This document shows positions 42,556 to 51,430 of a DNA stretch of 64,000 bases, in pieces. Source of the stretch: Ramlibacter ginsenosidimutans (lineage in GTDB: Bacteria; Pseudomonadota; Gammaproteobacteria; Burkholderiales; Burkholderiaceae_C). A program made the position numbers and the translations under genes. The notes under the pieces are model-generated. The model saw only the letters and a program-made list of their open reading frames with translations. It was not told the DNA's origin and made no database searches. The stretch is from the NCBI RefSeq assembly GCF_016654015.1, contig NZ_JAEPWM010000013.1:62001-126000 (forward strand). The letters are read 5' to 3'. Position 1 is the stretch's first letter. Each line of letters opens with the position of its first letter.

Positions 42556-43482
42556 TTGCCTTCAAACCAGACTCCGCTCGGCGCCCGGCCCAGTCGCTTC
42601 CGCCGCCAGCGGGTCCTCATCGTCGGTTGCGGCGACGTCGGAATGCGCGTGGTGCGCGCGCTGCCCGCGCGCATGCGCGTACTGGCGTTGACCTCGAACC
42701 CCGCTCGCACCGCGCAGTTGCGCGCTGCGGGAATCACCCCGCTGCTGGGCGACCTGGATCGCCCGGCCAGCCTGGCGAGGCTGGCGGGGCTGGCGCAGCG
42801 TGTCGTCCACCTCGCACCGCCTGCAGCCGATGCCGCGAAAGCCGCGCCGCAGGATCTGCGTACGCAAAACCTGATGCGAGCGCTGCGGCTGCGCAGCCCG
42901 CCGGTGGCGCTCGTCTACGGATCCACGAGCGGCGTGTACGGCGACTGCGGCGGTGCATGGGTCAGCGAAGCGCGTCCCGTCCTGCCGCAGACGGCCCGCG
43001 CGCGCCGGCGGGTCGATGCGGAGCGGCAGCTGCGCTTCTTCGGGCGCGGCGCCGGCGTGCGGGTGAGCGTTCTGCGTATTCCGGGCATCTATGCGCCGGA
43101 CCGGCCGGCGGGCACCCCGCGCGAGCGCCTGCTGCGCGGCACGCCGGTGCTGTGCGCGCCGGACGACGTCTACACGAACCACATCCACGCCGACGACCTG
43201 GCGCGCGGCGTGATCGCGGCGCTGTGGCGCGGCCGGCCGCAACGCGTCTACCACGCGTGCGACGACAGCGTGATGAAGATGGGCGACTACTTCGACCTCG
43301 CCGCCGACCTGTATGGCTTGCCGCGCCCGCCGCGCGTGACGCGCAGCGCCGCCCGCGAGCAGTTGCCGCCGATGCTCCTGAGTTTCATGTCCGAATCGCG
43401 CAGGCTGGACAACACCCGGATGAAGCGTGAACTGCGCTTGCGATTGCGCTATCCGACGGTGCAGTCCGGACTGCACGCCTGA
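42556..43482 (+). CDS. NAD(P)-binding epimerase-like protein (YeeZ-type extended SDR)
   Basis: This protein of about 308 residues has a Rossmann motif VLIVGCGDVGMRVVRAL and the strand ALVYGSTSGVYGD, followed by NHIHADDLARGVIAAL. This is the layout of extended SDRs of the YeeZ type. The catalytic YxxxK is missing (the region reads TARARRRVDAE), so enzyme activity is uncertain. The start is unsure: no ATG lies before residue 30, and TTG at 42556 is the best in-frame codon. The open frame runs far upstream through other genes without meaning. Confidence 0.72.
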   Translation: MPSNQTPLGARPSRFRRQRVLIVGCGDVGMRVVRALPARMRVLALTSNPARTAQLRAAGITPLLGDLDRPASLARLAGLAQRVVHLAPPAADAAKAAPQDLRTQNLMRALRLRSPPVALVYGSTSGVYGDCGGAWVSEARPVLPQTARARRRVDAERQLRFFGRGAGVRVSVLRIPGIYAPDRPAGTPRERLLRGTPVLCAPDDVYTNHIHADDLARGVIAALWRGRPQRVYHACDDSVMKMGDYFDLAADLYGLPRPPRVTRSAAREQLPPMLLSFMSESRRLDNTRMKRELRLRLRYPTVQSGLHA

Positions 43483-43485
43483 CCG

Positions 43486-45630
43486 CTATGGCACCGTGAC
43501 TCCGGCGGTTGCGGTGGCCTGCATACGCAGCTCCAGGCAGCGCTGGGTGAGCGCCTGGTGCAGTTCGCGCTGGCGCTGCGCGATCTCGTCGTCGCCCCCC
43601 TGGGGCGGCGCGTTCGCCGCGAGCCGCTCGGCGCAGTTCTCGCGTCGCAGATCGGGACCCAGCGCTGCGACGAAGCTTTCGAGCCGCAGCAGGCTGCTGT
43701 CGCTCGCGTGCGCCGCATAGCGGTCGAGTTCGGCTTTCAGGTCGATCCAGCGCCGCGCGGCCGGGTCCTGCGCCAGCGCGGGGCTGGCGAGTGCGAGTAG
43801 GGGTTGCGCTTCCTGCGCCAGCCGGGTCAGGCGCGCGGCGCTGCGGCCGAAGGAGGGCGCCGTGTTCGCCCCCGCGTCTGCCGCGCCCAGGGTTTCGGCC
43901 AGCGGGAGCGTGTCGCCCTGCCACCAGGCGAAGTCGCGCGAGCGGGCGCTTTCCAGCGGCTGGCGCTCGAGCTCGTCATCCAGCACGGCCAGTCGCCGCA
44001 GCAGCTCGCCATCGAGGGTGGCGACGAGGCGTTCACCGAATCCGGCACCACCGGTCTGCTTCAGCACGGCCTGCAAGGCCAGCACCTCTTCGCGCTGCTG
44101 CTTCAAGGTGCCCAGGTCTGCGGCGGCGGCGCCTTCGGCCGGCCAGCTCGCCTTCAGGCTGCGGAACGCCTGCTGGTAGATCAGCTCCGACACGCGCGCG
44201 TCGACGACGCGCAAGACGCCGGCCTGCGCATCGCTGGGGAAGAGCGGCACCACGCGCGCCACGACCTCGGCGCGCTCCGCCGCGAGCGCGCGCGCGGCAG
44301 GCAGCACCTTCGCGAGACTGGCGGATTCCGGCGCGTTCTTCGAGCTCGCGGCAGGCGCGGCGTCCGTCATGAACGAGGCTTTCAGCAGTGCGCCCAGCCC
44401 CTGGCGCAACGCCGCGCGCTCGGGCGAGAGGCCGAAGCGCTTTTCATCGGCCAGCCACACGACCCCCGGCTCGCCTCCGTTGTCGAACGCCTGCTCGAAC
44501 TGCCGGCGGAATTCCGCGAACGCGGCGCCTGACTGGCTCTGCAGCTGTTCCACCGACTCCGGCCCGAGCAGTCGGGTGGCGGCAATACGCTGGATCACCT
44601 TCTGGTACGCACTCCCCAGTTGCAAGGTACCCTGGCCCATCCAGTCGTTGCGGCCCTTCGCGAGCAGCGCATGCTGGTCTTCCAGCAGCGCGTGCACGGC
44701 GCGGTAGCGCTCCAGCGTGCGGTCGAATCCCGCGAGTCGCGCAGAGGGCCGGAACAGGCCGTTGCTGCGTTCCACGTAGCCCTGCTCGAGCGCGAACAGG
44801 TCGTTGGTGTTCAGCAGGCGCGTGTGCAGCGCCGCCATCGCCTTCGCCAGCGAGCAGCGGGTCGCCGACTGCAAGCGTGCCTGCATCAGGACCGGTTCGA
44901 TGCGCACTTCCTCGCTGGAGCGGAACATGCGGGCCGCGCCTTCCAGCGCACCGGGGAGCTCCTTGCCGAGTGTGTAGCCGACGAGGCGGCGCAGTTGCTC
45001 GGGCCCGCCGCCGCTCGCCTGCAGCGAGAAGAAGGACTGCACGGCCGCGTCGAGCCGTTCGACGTCCGTCACGTAGTCGGTGACCGCCACGAACTCGGGA
45101 AGGTCCTCGGGCGCGGCCGTGAGCCGCCGCTCCAGGTTGGACGGCACCGGCGACTGGCACTCGCCGCCCCGCAGCTCACCGGAGCCACGCGCCAGCGGCA
45201 CGCCCGTGAGGTGGCTGGCATGCGCGTACAGCTCGCGCCGCACGGTCTCCACGACGATCTCGTTGAACTCGCGCCCCAGCCGGGCCTGCACCTGACGTTC
45301 CAGCGGATCGAACGCGTGCCACGAGCCCGGGAGGAACGCCGTCCAGGCCGAATCGTGCTGCAGCCGATCGGTCGCAGCGAGCAGCGCCAGCGCCTTGCGC
45401 CGGTACCACTCGGGATCGACCGCTTCACGCGTGGGGGCCCGGGCGCGGAAATTCGCATCCGCCTTCATCTGCAGCAGGATCCGGCTGAGGTCTTCGCGCC
45501 AGCCATCGAGCTGCCAGGCCGCAACGCCGATGCCCACCGCCCAGGCGGCCAGGAGCGCGTACGCGAGCCTCAGCAGGACGGCCTGGACGCTCCATCGGCC
45601 CCGGGTGGGAAGCGACTGCTCGTTCGTCAT
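43486..45630 (-). CDS. Large membrane-anchored protein of unknown function (714 residues)
   Basis: I do not recognise this protein. One membrane helix (LLRLAYALLAAWAVGIGVAA, residues 19-38) is followed by about 675 residues predicted mostly helical and probably periplasmic. They have repeated Leu/Ala/Arg heptads and no nucleotide-binding or catalytic motif that I can see. Three Cys residues are visible in the soluble part (GECQSP, ATRCSL, RENCAE). The ATG at 45630 overlaps the stop of the 59-residue upstream gene (ATGA), so the two are translationally coupled. A helical scaffold, for example a secretion or envelope assembly part, is a guess only. Confidence 0.8.
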   Translation of the reverse strand: MTNEQSLPTRGRWSVQAVLLRLAYALLAAWAVGIGVAAWQLDGWREDLSRILLQMKADANFRARAPTREAVDPEWYRRKALALLAATDRLQHDSAWTAFLPGSWHAFDPLERQVQARLGREFNEIVVETVRRELYAHASHLTGVPLARGSGELRGGECQSPVPSNLERRLTAAPEDLPEFVAVTDYVTDVERLDAAVQSFFSLQASGGGPEQLRRLVGYTLGKELPGALEGAARMFRSSEEVRIEPVLMQARLQSATRCSLAKAMAALHTRLLNTNDLFALEQGYVERSNGLFRPSARLAGFDRTLERYRAVHALLEDQHALLAKGRNDWMGQGTLQLGSAYQKVIQRIAATRLLGPESVEQLQSQSGAAFAEFRRQFEQAFDNGGEPGVVWLADEKRFGLSPERAALRQGLGALLKASFMTDAAPAASSKNAPESASLAKVLPAARALAAERAEVVARVVPLFPSDAQAGVLRVVDARVSELIYQQAFRSLKASWPAEGAAAADLGTLKQQREEVLALQAVLKQTGGAGFGERLVATLDGELLRRLAVLDDELERQPLESARSRDFAWWQGDTLPLAETLGAADAGANTAPSFGRSAARLTRLAQEAQPLLALASPALAQDPAARRWIDLKAELDRYAAHASDSSLLRLESFVAALGPDLRRENCAERLAANAPPQGGDDEIAQRQRELHQALTQRCLELRMQATATAGVTVP

Positions 45631-45806
45631 CTGCGCGCCGCCGTGGAAGGCGCGGGCTGCAAGAGCTCGCGTACGGGCCACGACTGCCAGAGCCAGAGCG
45701 CCTCCGACAGCACCAACAGGACGCAGGCCACGGCAAGGACGCGCAGCCATGCACGCCAGCCCTGGCTGGCCCGTGCTTCGGCCGGCGCCGGATCTTCGGC
45801 CCTCAT
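45627..45806 (-). CDS. Small single-pass membrane protein (59 residues)
   Basis: This short gene encodes a 59-residue protein: a charged N-terminus (MRAEDPAPAEARASQGW), one membrane helix (LRVLAVACVLLVLSEALWLW) and a short basic tail ending TAARR. GGGGAG lies 5 bases before the ATG, which is a good ribosome site. Its TGA overlaps the ATG of the 714-residue gene by four bases, and both encode membrane-anchored products, so they likely work as partners. I know no homologue. The tight coupling is the main evidence that it is real. Confidence 0.68.
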   Translation of the reverse strand: MRAEDPAPAEARASQGWRAWLRVLAVACVLLVLSEALWLWQSWPVRELLQPAPSTAARR

Positions 45807-45899
45807 TCCACTCCCCTGGCGAATGTGGTGTGCACAGGCTACGCCGTGCGAGGCGCTTGCGTCTCAGGGCTTATCCGCAGGAAGTGTGCGATGACAGGA

Positions 45900-46916
45900 T
45901 CAGATACCGGCCGGCTTGCGCATGGTCTTGAGCCGATCCACGGCATGCACCGTCAGCTCCACGATCTTTCCGCCGTGCTGCACCGTGAGTTGCACCTCAC
46001 TCTCCGGTTCCGGGCGCGCCCACAGCTTCTTGTAGAAGGATTCGAGCGTGCCGACCTTCTCGCCATCGACGGCCAGCACGATGTCGCCGGGCACGAGCCC
46101 CGCTTCCTCCGCGGGACTGTCCTGATGCACGCGCACAATGCGGATGCGACCCTCTTGCTCGGTCGACGTGAGCCCCAGCCAAGGCCGGTGCCCCATGCTC
46201 GTCGTTCCCGTTTGCTGCATTTCGCCCAGGATGGGCTTGAGCAGGTCGACGGGGACGAACATGTTGCCGGGCACCTGGCGGCGATCGCCGCGGGCGTTCC
46301 CGACGAACAGGCTGCCGATGCCCACGAGCTCGCCGCTCGCGTTGAACAGCGGCGCGCCACTGTGATTGCGCAGCGGCGGCGTCGCGAAGAGCGCGCCATC
46401 GATGTGGTATTCCCAATAGCCGGAGAACGGGCGCGTGGACACCAGCTCGATGAGCTCCGCACGGCCATCCTCGCCTCCAGTGGCAGCCAGCAGCGATGTC
46501 CGTTCCGGCAGTCCGCGTGCCGTGCCGAGCGTCACGGGCTCGATGCCGCGCAGCGGCAGCACAGGTCGCACCAGCCCGAAGCCGGTGGCCTGGTCGTAGC
46601 CGACCGCGCGCGCCGGCAGCACGCGGTTGTCGCTCGTGGTGACCTGGATGGTGTCGGCCTCGATGATCAGGTAGCCGATGGTGAGGATGAGGCCGTCGGG
46701 GCCGATCACCACACCCGAACCTTCGCGCTCCTCTCCGAGGGTGTCGGCGGAGCGCGCGTCTTCGGCGACGGTGACCTGCAGGCCCACCACCGCTTGCATG
46801 GCGTGGGTGATCGCGTCGGCTGCCGCCTGGGGCGGCAGGCGGCCGGCGTGCGCGGCGCGCAGGACAGCGAGCAGGAGGATGCCGGCCAGGCGGCAGGCCG
46901 CGGACGCGAGTGGCAT
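45900..46916 (-). CDS. Degenerate HtrA/DegP-like protein with PDZ domain (predicted pseudoprotease)
   Basis: This 338-residue exported protein has a signal peptide (LAGILLLAVLRAAHA), a trypsin-like fold and one PDZ domain (PWLGLTSTEQEGRIRIVRVH to the C-terminus). It looks like HtrA/DegQ, but two triad residues are changed. The strand that normally reads TNNHVV reads TIGYLI, so Tyr replaces His. The DPxTD motif reads DQATG, so Gly replaces Asp. The Ser motif (NHSGAPL) is kept. It is probably a chaperone, scaffold or peptide-sensing protein rather than a protease. It is the first gene of the cassette reading into the 59- and 714-residue genes, 93 bases away. Confidence 0.8.
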   Translation of the reverse strand: MPLASAACRLAGILLLAVLRAAHAGRLPPQAAADAITHAMQAVVGLQVTVAEDARSADTLGEEREGSGVVIGPDGLILTIGYLIIEADTIQVTTSDNRVLPARAVGYDQATGFGLVRPVLPLRGIEPVTLGTARGLPERTSLLAATGGEDGRAELIELVSTRPFSGYWEYHIDGALFATPPLRNHSGAPLFNASGELVGIGSLFVGNARGDRRQVPGNMFVPVDLLKPILGEMQQTGTTSMGHRPWLGLTSTEQEGRIRIVRVHQDSPAEEAGLVPGDIVLAVDGEKVGTLESFYKKLWARPEPESEVQLTVQHGGKIVELTVHAVDRLKTMRKPAGI

Positions 46917-47030
46917 GACGACTTCCCAGGTGAATGGAAATCAGGATGCGACGCGGCAATTCCGCCCGCAATTGGCCCAAGGGGAACCCTGCCTGCACGG
47001 GTTTGCCGGGCCGCGCGCGCCGCCGTTTTT

Positions 47031-47037
47031 GCATAAT
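47031..47037 (+). promoter_or_regulatory. Predicted extended -10 of the H-NS gene
   Basis: GCATAAT, preceded by a T-run (TTTTT), lies about 30 bases before the ATG at 47067. There is no clear -35. It is an extended-10-like promoter. Confidence 0.35.
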
Positions 47038-47066
47038 GCGCCGCACCACTTCGACAAGGATATTCC

Positions 47067-47381
47067 GTGGCGACTTATCTCGAATTGAAAGAGCAGGCCG
47101 AAAAGCTTTTGGCGGAAGCCGAAAGAATGCGCGAACAGGAAATCACCGACGCGGTGGCCGACATCAAGCGGAAAATCGATTTGTACGGATTGACGGCGGA
47201 AGACCTGGGGCTCGCGAAATCCGCGGGTCCGGGCAGGAACCGGCCGAAGAACAAGGCGGTCGTGAAGTACCGCGGCCCGAACGGCGAGACCTGGTCAGGC
47301 GGCCGCGGGCGCAAGCCGCAGTGGGTCACGCAGGCGCTGCAGCAAGGCCGCAACCTGGAAGAATTCGCAGTGAAGGGCTAG
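47067..47381 (+). CDS. H-NS family nucleoid protein
   Basis: This 104-residue protein has an N-terminal oligomerisation helix (LELKEQAEKLLAEAERMREQ) and a C-terminal DNA-binding motif (KYRGPNGETWSGGRGRKPQW). It is the short H-NS (BpH3-like) type common in Burkholderiales, which binds AT-rich DNA and silences transferred genes. The first third of the gene is less GC-rich than its neighbours. It lies at the edge of the unknown cassette and of the polysaccharide module, regions such a protein could repress. Confidence 0.92.
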   Translation: MATYLELKEQAEKLLAEAERMREQEITDAVADIKRKIDLYGLTAEDLGLAKSAGPGRNRPKNKAVVKYRGPNGETWSGGRGRKPQWVTQALQQGRNLEEFAVKG

Positions 47382-47415
47382 CGCCAGGACCCTGCGCAGC
47401 CCGCTGCGGCGGGGC

Positions 47416-48552
47416 TCAGATGCCCACTTCCTCGGCTGCGTCGGCAACGGCCTGCGGCGCAGCGGGGATGGCCACCCAGCGGTAGAACAGGTGGTACGCG
47501 AGGACGCACAGGAGCAGCGCCGGGAACAGGATGTCGCCCCGGTTGCTGAAGAAGATCGCAGGCAGCACGGGAACGATCGCACAGATCCACATCACCACCG
47601 AGACCGCCGCGTTGGCGAGGTTGGGCGGCAAGGCGCCCAGCCGGGGCTGCACGAGGTGTGTCGCGACCAGGCTGTGCAGATGGCGGCGATCCGGCTGTCC
47701 AGGGGAGAGCCGGCCGCGGCTGCGCCGCACCACGCTGTACAGGACTTCCACCGTCGGATAGCCGCACAGGAGCACGCTCGCCCACGGCGTCACGTTCGGG
47801 TGCCGTGACAGCAGTTCGACGGAGAGCCACGCCAGCGCGAATCCGGAGAAGTAGGCCCCGCCGTCGCCCAGGAACAGCTTGCCCCACGGGAAATTGACGA
47901 GCCAGAAGCCGGCCATCGCGCCTGCCAGCACCAGCGACACCGTTGCGAGCGGCACGTCCCCGAGGGACAGTGCGATCGCGGACAGCGCCAGCGAGGAGAT
48001 GATCAAGGTGCCGCTCGCGAGCCCGTGGAAGCCGTCGATGATGTTGATCGCATTCGCCACGCCGCCGACCGCGAAGGCGGTGAAGAGCACGGCAACGGGC
48101 CAGAAGGACAGCAGGTAGTCCGCGACCCCCATGTCCACACGGGTGAGGCCGGTGCCGGTCCACAGGGCCGCGAGCGCACCGCTGCCCATGGTGAGCAGCA
48201 GGCGCGAGCGGACGCTCACGCGCTTGGTGACGTCTTCGGTCAAGCCGCCCAGCAGTGCCGGCATGCCGGCCAGCAGCAGGACGGACATCAGCTTGTTTTC
48301 ATCCGGCGACTGGATGAGCATCCAGGCGACGACCATCGCCACATAGATCGCGATGCCGCCGATGCGTGGCGTCGGATTGCAGTGAAATTTCTGCACTCCC
48401 TGCGGCAGGTCCATCGTCAGGTGGCCGTGCTTGTGAGCGCTCAGCACCAGCCCCTGGGCCAGCACGAAGGAGCCGGCAAGCGCCGCCACGGCGGGGATGA
48501 ACGGGTGGGCAGGAAGCAAGGGGGTCCTCTTTACTGCTTGCCTGTGGCACAA
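47416..48552 (-). CDS. WecA-like undecaprenyl-phosphate GlcNAc-1-phosphate transferase
   Basis: This 378-residue membrane enzyme of the MraY/WecA family transfers a sugar-1-phosphate to undecaprenyl phosphate, the first step of polysaccharide synthesis. The NPTPRIGGIAIY motif lies near residue 60, INIIDGFHGLASG near 165, FLGDGGAYFSG near 225 and DRRHLHSL near 295. About eleven membrane helices are predicted. The start may lie somewhat downstream of 48552. It is the last gene of the exopolysaccharide module reading leftward. 183 non-coding bases separate it from wzc. Confidence 0.88.
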   Translation of the reverse strand: MCHRQAVKRTPLLPAHPFIPAVAALAGSFVLAQGLVLSAHKHGHLTMDLPQGVQKFHCNPTPRIGGIAIYVAMVVAWMLIQSPDENKLMSVLLLAGMPALLGGLTEDVTKRVSVRSRLLLTMGSGALAALWTGTGLTRVDMGVADYLLSFWPVAVLFTAFAVGGVANAINIIDGFHGLASGTLIISSLALSAIALSLGDVPLATVSLVLAGAMAGFWLVNFPWGKLFLGDGGAYFSGFALAWLSVELLSRHPNVTPWASVLLCGYPTVEVLYSVVRRSRGRLSPGQPDRRHLHSLVATHLVQPRLGALPPNLANAAVSVVMWICAIVPVLPAIFFSNRGDILFPALLLCVLAYHLFYRWVAIPAAPQAVADAAEEVGI

Positions 48553-48601
48553 AATGTGACAGGAAGACGCACTTTATTGCAAGCTGGCCGCTGAGGCAAG
48601 C

Positions 48602-48617
48602 CGCCCGATGGCGGGCG
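48602..48617. terminator. Small hairpin in the wecA-wzc intergenic gap
   Basis: CGCCCG and CGGGCG (48602-48607, 48612-48617) form a 6-base perfect stem around ATGG. No T-run follows on either strand, so it is a weak terminator or attenuator. The rest of the gap 48553-48735 shows nothing else. Confidence 0.25.
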
Positions 48618-48735
48618 AATGCGATCCCCTCAAAACGGATACTTTGCTACCAATGGACCGTGCACAGAGGTCAACGCGACCGCGCATTGCCCGCAAGGGT
48701 CGATCGACGCGTCCCCTCGCAGACCTGCTGCGTTC

Positions 48736-50985
48736 CTAGCGCTGTGGCGTGTACTTGTAGTGCGTGTACCTGTAGCCGCCGTGCCGGTAGGCATAGCTGC
48801 CGTAGTGGCGGCGGGTGAAGTCCAGGGCGTTCAGCAGCACGCCCGTGACGCTGCGTCCCGCGTGCGTGAGCCGCTTTGCGCATTCCTGCAGTTCGCCCAG
48901 TTGCGTCGTCTCGGCGCGCGCCACCAGCAGCACGGTCCCGGCATGCACCGCGAGCGCTGCCGTATCCGCGGCAACCAGCACCGGCGCCGTGTCGATGATG
49001 ACCAGGTCGTAATCGACGGAAAGGCGCTCCAGCACCGAGGCAACCGACGAGCTCATCATCAGTTCTGCCGGGTTGGGCGGCAAAGTGCCGGTGGTGATCA
49101 GGTCCAGGGAGGGAGTCAGGTCCCGGCGGATGACCTGCTCGGGCTGCAGGCTGCCGATGATCAACTCCGAAAATCCCTTCGCGCGTGGAACGCCGAAGTA
49201 CTGGTTGAGGTAGCCCTTGCGCAGGTCCGCGTCGATCAGCAGCACGCGCTTGCCCGTGCTCGCCAGCAGCGCCGCGAAATTGGCCGACGCGAAGCTCTTG
49301 CCGACCCCGGGCGTCGCGCCCGTGATGATGATGCGATTGGACTTGGAATCCAGCATCGCGAACTGCAGCGCGGTGCGCAGGCTGCGCAAGCTCTCGACGG
49401 CGGGATCGTCGGGAGCGACGAGCGCCAGCAGGTGCACGCCCGGGCGCCGCTCCGCGATGTTGCGCGCCAGTTCCGCCTGGATCGTGGACAAGGGGATCGT
49501 GCTGTAGACGTTCATCCCCGTGACCGCCTCGATTTCCTGCGAGTTGCGCACGCCGCGGAAGAAGGCATTGCGGGCCAGTGCCAGCATGATCCCGCCGACG
49601 AGGCCCAGCACCGTCGCGACACCGACGATGCCCAGGCGATTGGGGCCGACCGGTTCCTCGGGCCGCGCCGCCGCGTCGATGACGCGCACGTTGCCGATCT
49701 TGCCCTCGCGCACCAGCTGGAGCTGCAGCGCCGAGTTGCGCAGTTGCAGGTACAGGTCGTTGTTCACCTGCACGTCGCGCTGCAGGCGCAGCGCGTCCTG
49801 CTGCACGTTGGGGAGCCGGCGGATGCGCGAGTTCAGGCGCTCCAGCTCCGCGTTCCAGGCGGCGATCTGCGCGTCCAGCGTCTTCACCGAGGGGTGTTCC
49901 GGCGTGAAGCGGGCGATCAGCTCGCGCCGCTTCTGTTGCGCATCCACCAGCTTGCCCTGGAGGTCGACGCTCTCGGTCAGGATCAGCTTGGCCTCGTCGT
50001 CGAGCGACACCGTGCCCTTCTCGTTGCGATAGCGCGTGAAGTTCTCTTCCGCCTGGTTCAACTGCTTCTTCAACTGCGGCATCTGCACGTCGAGGAAGGC
50101 CAGCGTCTTCTGCGCTTCCGCGGCCTTGCGTTCCACGTTCTGGTGAACGTACTCCTTGCCGATCTCGTTGAGCACCTGCGTGATCAGCTCGGGGTCGGCG
50201 CCGCGCAGGGTGGCCTCGATGATCCCCGACTGCCGGCCCTTCTCGGCGAGCTTCAGCAACTGCTGCAGCTCCTCGATGGCCGCCAGCCGCGAGCGGCGCA
50301 CGAGGACGAACTGCGCTCCCGGCCGGCCCGCCAGGGTGGCGACCAGCAGCTTCACCGGCCCGGCGGGCGTGACCGCCTCGAGTCTCACGCCGACCACGCC
50401 GTGGACATCCGGCAGGTCCGGGTGGGTCAGCGTGTACTGGCCGTTCGCTCCCGCAGTCAGGCGGAACGGGGTGCCTTCCAGCGCCTCCGGCACCGTGAAC
50501 TCGGGCACGTCGATAGCCTCCCGGCCGGTCACGTAGCCGCCGAAACCGAACAGGCCGGGGTCGGAAAGTCCCTGGGAGTGGCGGGCAAGCGCCGCGCCGA
50601 AGACCGGCAGGTAGCGCGGGCGCGCGCTGATGTACAGGCGCGCGTTGTCGACCGCCTTGCCGATCACCAGCCGCGAGCGGATGATTTCGATCTCCGCGGT
50701 CGTGGCCGTCTTCGTGTCGAACAGGCCCGCCGCCTGGCCCAGGATGTCCTTGGCGTTCGCCGAGTTGTCCTCGACCTGCACCAGCAGGTTGGCTTCGTAG
50801 ACGGGCCGGGCGAGCAGCGCGTAGGTGCTTCCGAGCACCAGCGTCAGCAGGACGAGGGCGCCGATCAACCATCGGTTGTCGACGACGATGTCCCAGTACT
50901 CGACGAGGTTGATGCCCTCGTCTTCCTCCAGCGGCACCGCCGCGGCGGGCACGAGCTGGTTCTGAAACGGGTGCGGGGCGTTCAT
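48736..50985 (-). CDS. Wzc-type polysaccharide copolymerase/tyrosine autokinase
   Basis: This 749-residue inner-membrane protein controls chain length and export of an exopolysaccharide. The first membrane helix is near 40-60 (LIGALVLLTLVLGSTYALL). A Wzz periplasmic domain and a coiled-coil GNVR region follow. A second helix near 440 leads to a cytosolic BY-kinase with Walker A GATPGVGKSFASANFAALL (near 560) and LLIDADLRKG. The C-terminus has a tyrosine cluster (seven Tyr in the last 22 residues) for autophosphorylation. The phosphatase gene upstream ends 13 bases before its start. Confidence 0.93.
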   Translation of the reverse strand: MNAPHPFQNQLVPAAAVPLEEDEGINLVEYWDIVVDNRWLIGALVLLTLVLGSTYALLARPVYEANLLVQVEDNSANAKDILGQAAGLFDTKTATTAEIEIIRSRLVIGKAVDNARLYISARPRYLPVFGAALARHSQGLSDPGLFGFGGYVTGREAIDVPEFTVPEALEGTPFRLTAGANGQYTLTHPDLPDVHGVVGVRLEAVTPAGPVKLLVATLAGRPGAQFVLVRRSRLAAIEELQQLLKLAEKGRQSGIIEATLRGADPELITQVLNEIGKEYVHQNVERKAAEAQKTLAFLDVQMPQLKKQLNQAEENFTRYRNEKGTVSLDDEAKLILTESVDLQGKLVDAQQKRRELIARFTPEHPSVKTLDAQIAAWNAELERLNSRIRRLPNVQQDALRLQRDVQVNNDLYLQLRNSALQLQLVREGKIGNVRVIDAAARPEEPVGPNRLGIVGVATVLGLVGGIMLALARNAFFRGVRNSQEIEAVTGMNVYSTIPLSTIQAELARNIAERRPGVHLLALVAPDDPAVESLRSLRTALQFAMLDSKSNRIIITGATPGVGKSFASANFAALLASTGKRVLLIDADLRKGYLNQYFGVPRAKGFSELIIGSLQPEQVIRRDLTPSLDLITTGTLPPNPAELMMSSSVASVLERLSVDYDLVIIDTAPVLVAADTAALAVHAGTVLLVARAETTQLGELQECAKRLTHAGRSVTGVLLNALDFTRRHYGSYAYRHGGYRYTHYKYTPQR

Positions 50986-50998
50986 GAGGGGTCGCTGC

Positions 50999-51430
50999 TC
51001 ACAGTCGTTCGATGCGCTGGAGCCACCGCTCGACGCCGGCGTCGATCAGTTCCAGCGCATGCCGGAATGCGCGTTCCGGCAGGCGATAGGGGTCGGGGAT
51101 GTCCTGGTCGGTGAACTCGCCGAGGCGGAACACGCGGCCGCGGGACTCCGGGTACAGCTCTTCGAGCCGCTTGCGCTGGGCGCGGTCCATCACCAGGACG
51201 ACATCCGAGTCCAGGCACATCTTGCGCGTGACCTGCACCGCACGATGGCCGCTGATGTCGATGCCACGCGCCTGCAGCAGCGAGACGGCCAGCGGGTCCG
51301 CCGGCTCGCCGACCAGCGCGCCGAGCCCCGCGGACCGCGTCGCGAACTGCGGCAGGCGTGCCGACAACAGGCCGGCGGCCATCGGGCTGCGGCAGATGTT
51401 GCCTTCGCACAGGACCAGCAGGTTCTTCAC
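50999..51430 (-). CDS. Low-molecular-weight protein-tyrosine phosphatase (Wzb-like)
   Basis: This 143-residue phosphatase has the P-loop CEGNICRSPMA (Cys 8, Arg 14) and the acid Asp in DIPDPYR near 115. It likely dephosphorylates the Wzc Tyr cluster. The start is GTG at 51430, which overlaps the end of the exporter gene (ending 51427) by four bases. A much longer frame exists upstream in the same phase but overlaps the exporter gene. It is part of the wza-wzb-wzc order. Confidence 0.92.
   Translation of the reverse strand: MKNLLVLCEGNICRSPMAAGLLSARLPQFATRSAGLGALVGEPADPLAVSLLQARGIDISGHRAVQVTRKMCLDSDVVLVMDRAQRKRLEELYPESRGRVFRLGEFTDQDIPDPYRLPERAFRHALELIDAGVERWLQRIERL

Noticed and set aside
43486..45630. 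T6SS IcmF/TssM assignment of the 714-residue protein
   Set aside because: The long helical periplasmic part made me think of TssM, but there is no Walker motif, only one helix, and no other T6SS gene in the window.
48553..48735. Small gene between wecA-like and wzc
   Set aside because: No frame with a ribosome site or plausible peptide; only a short hairpin is visible.
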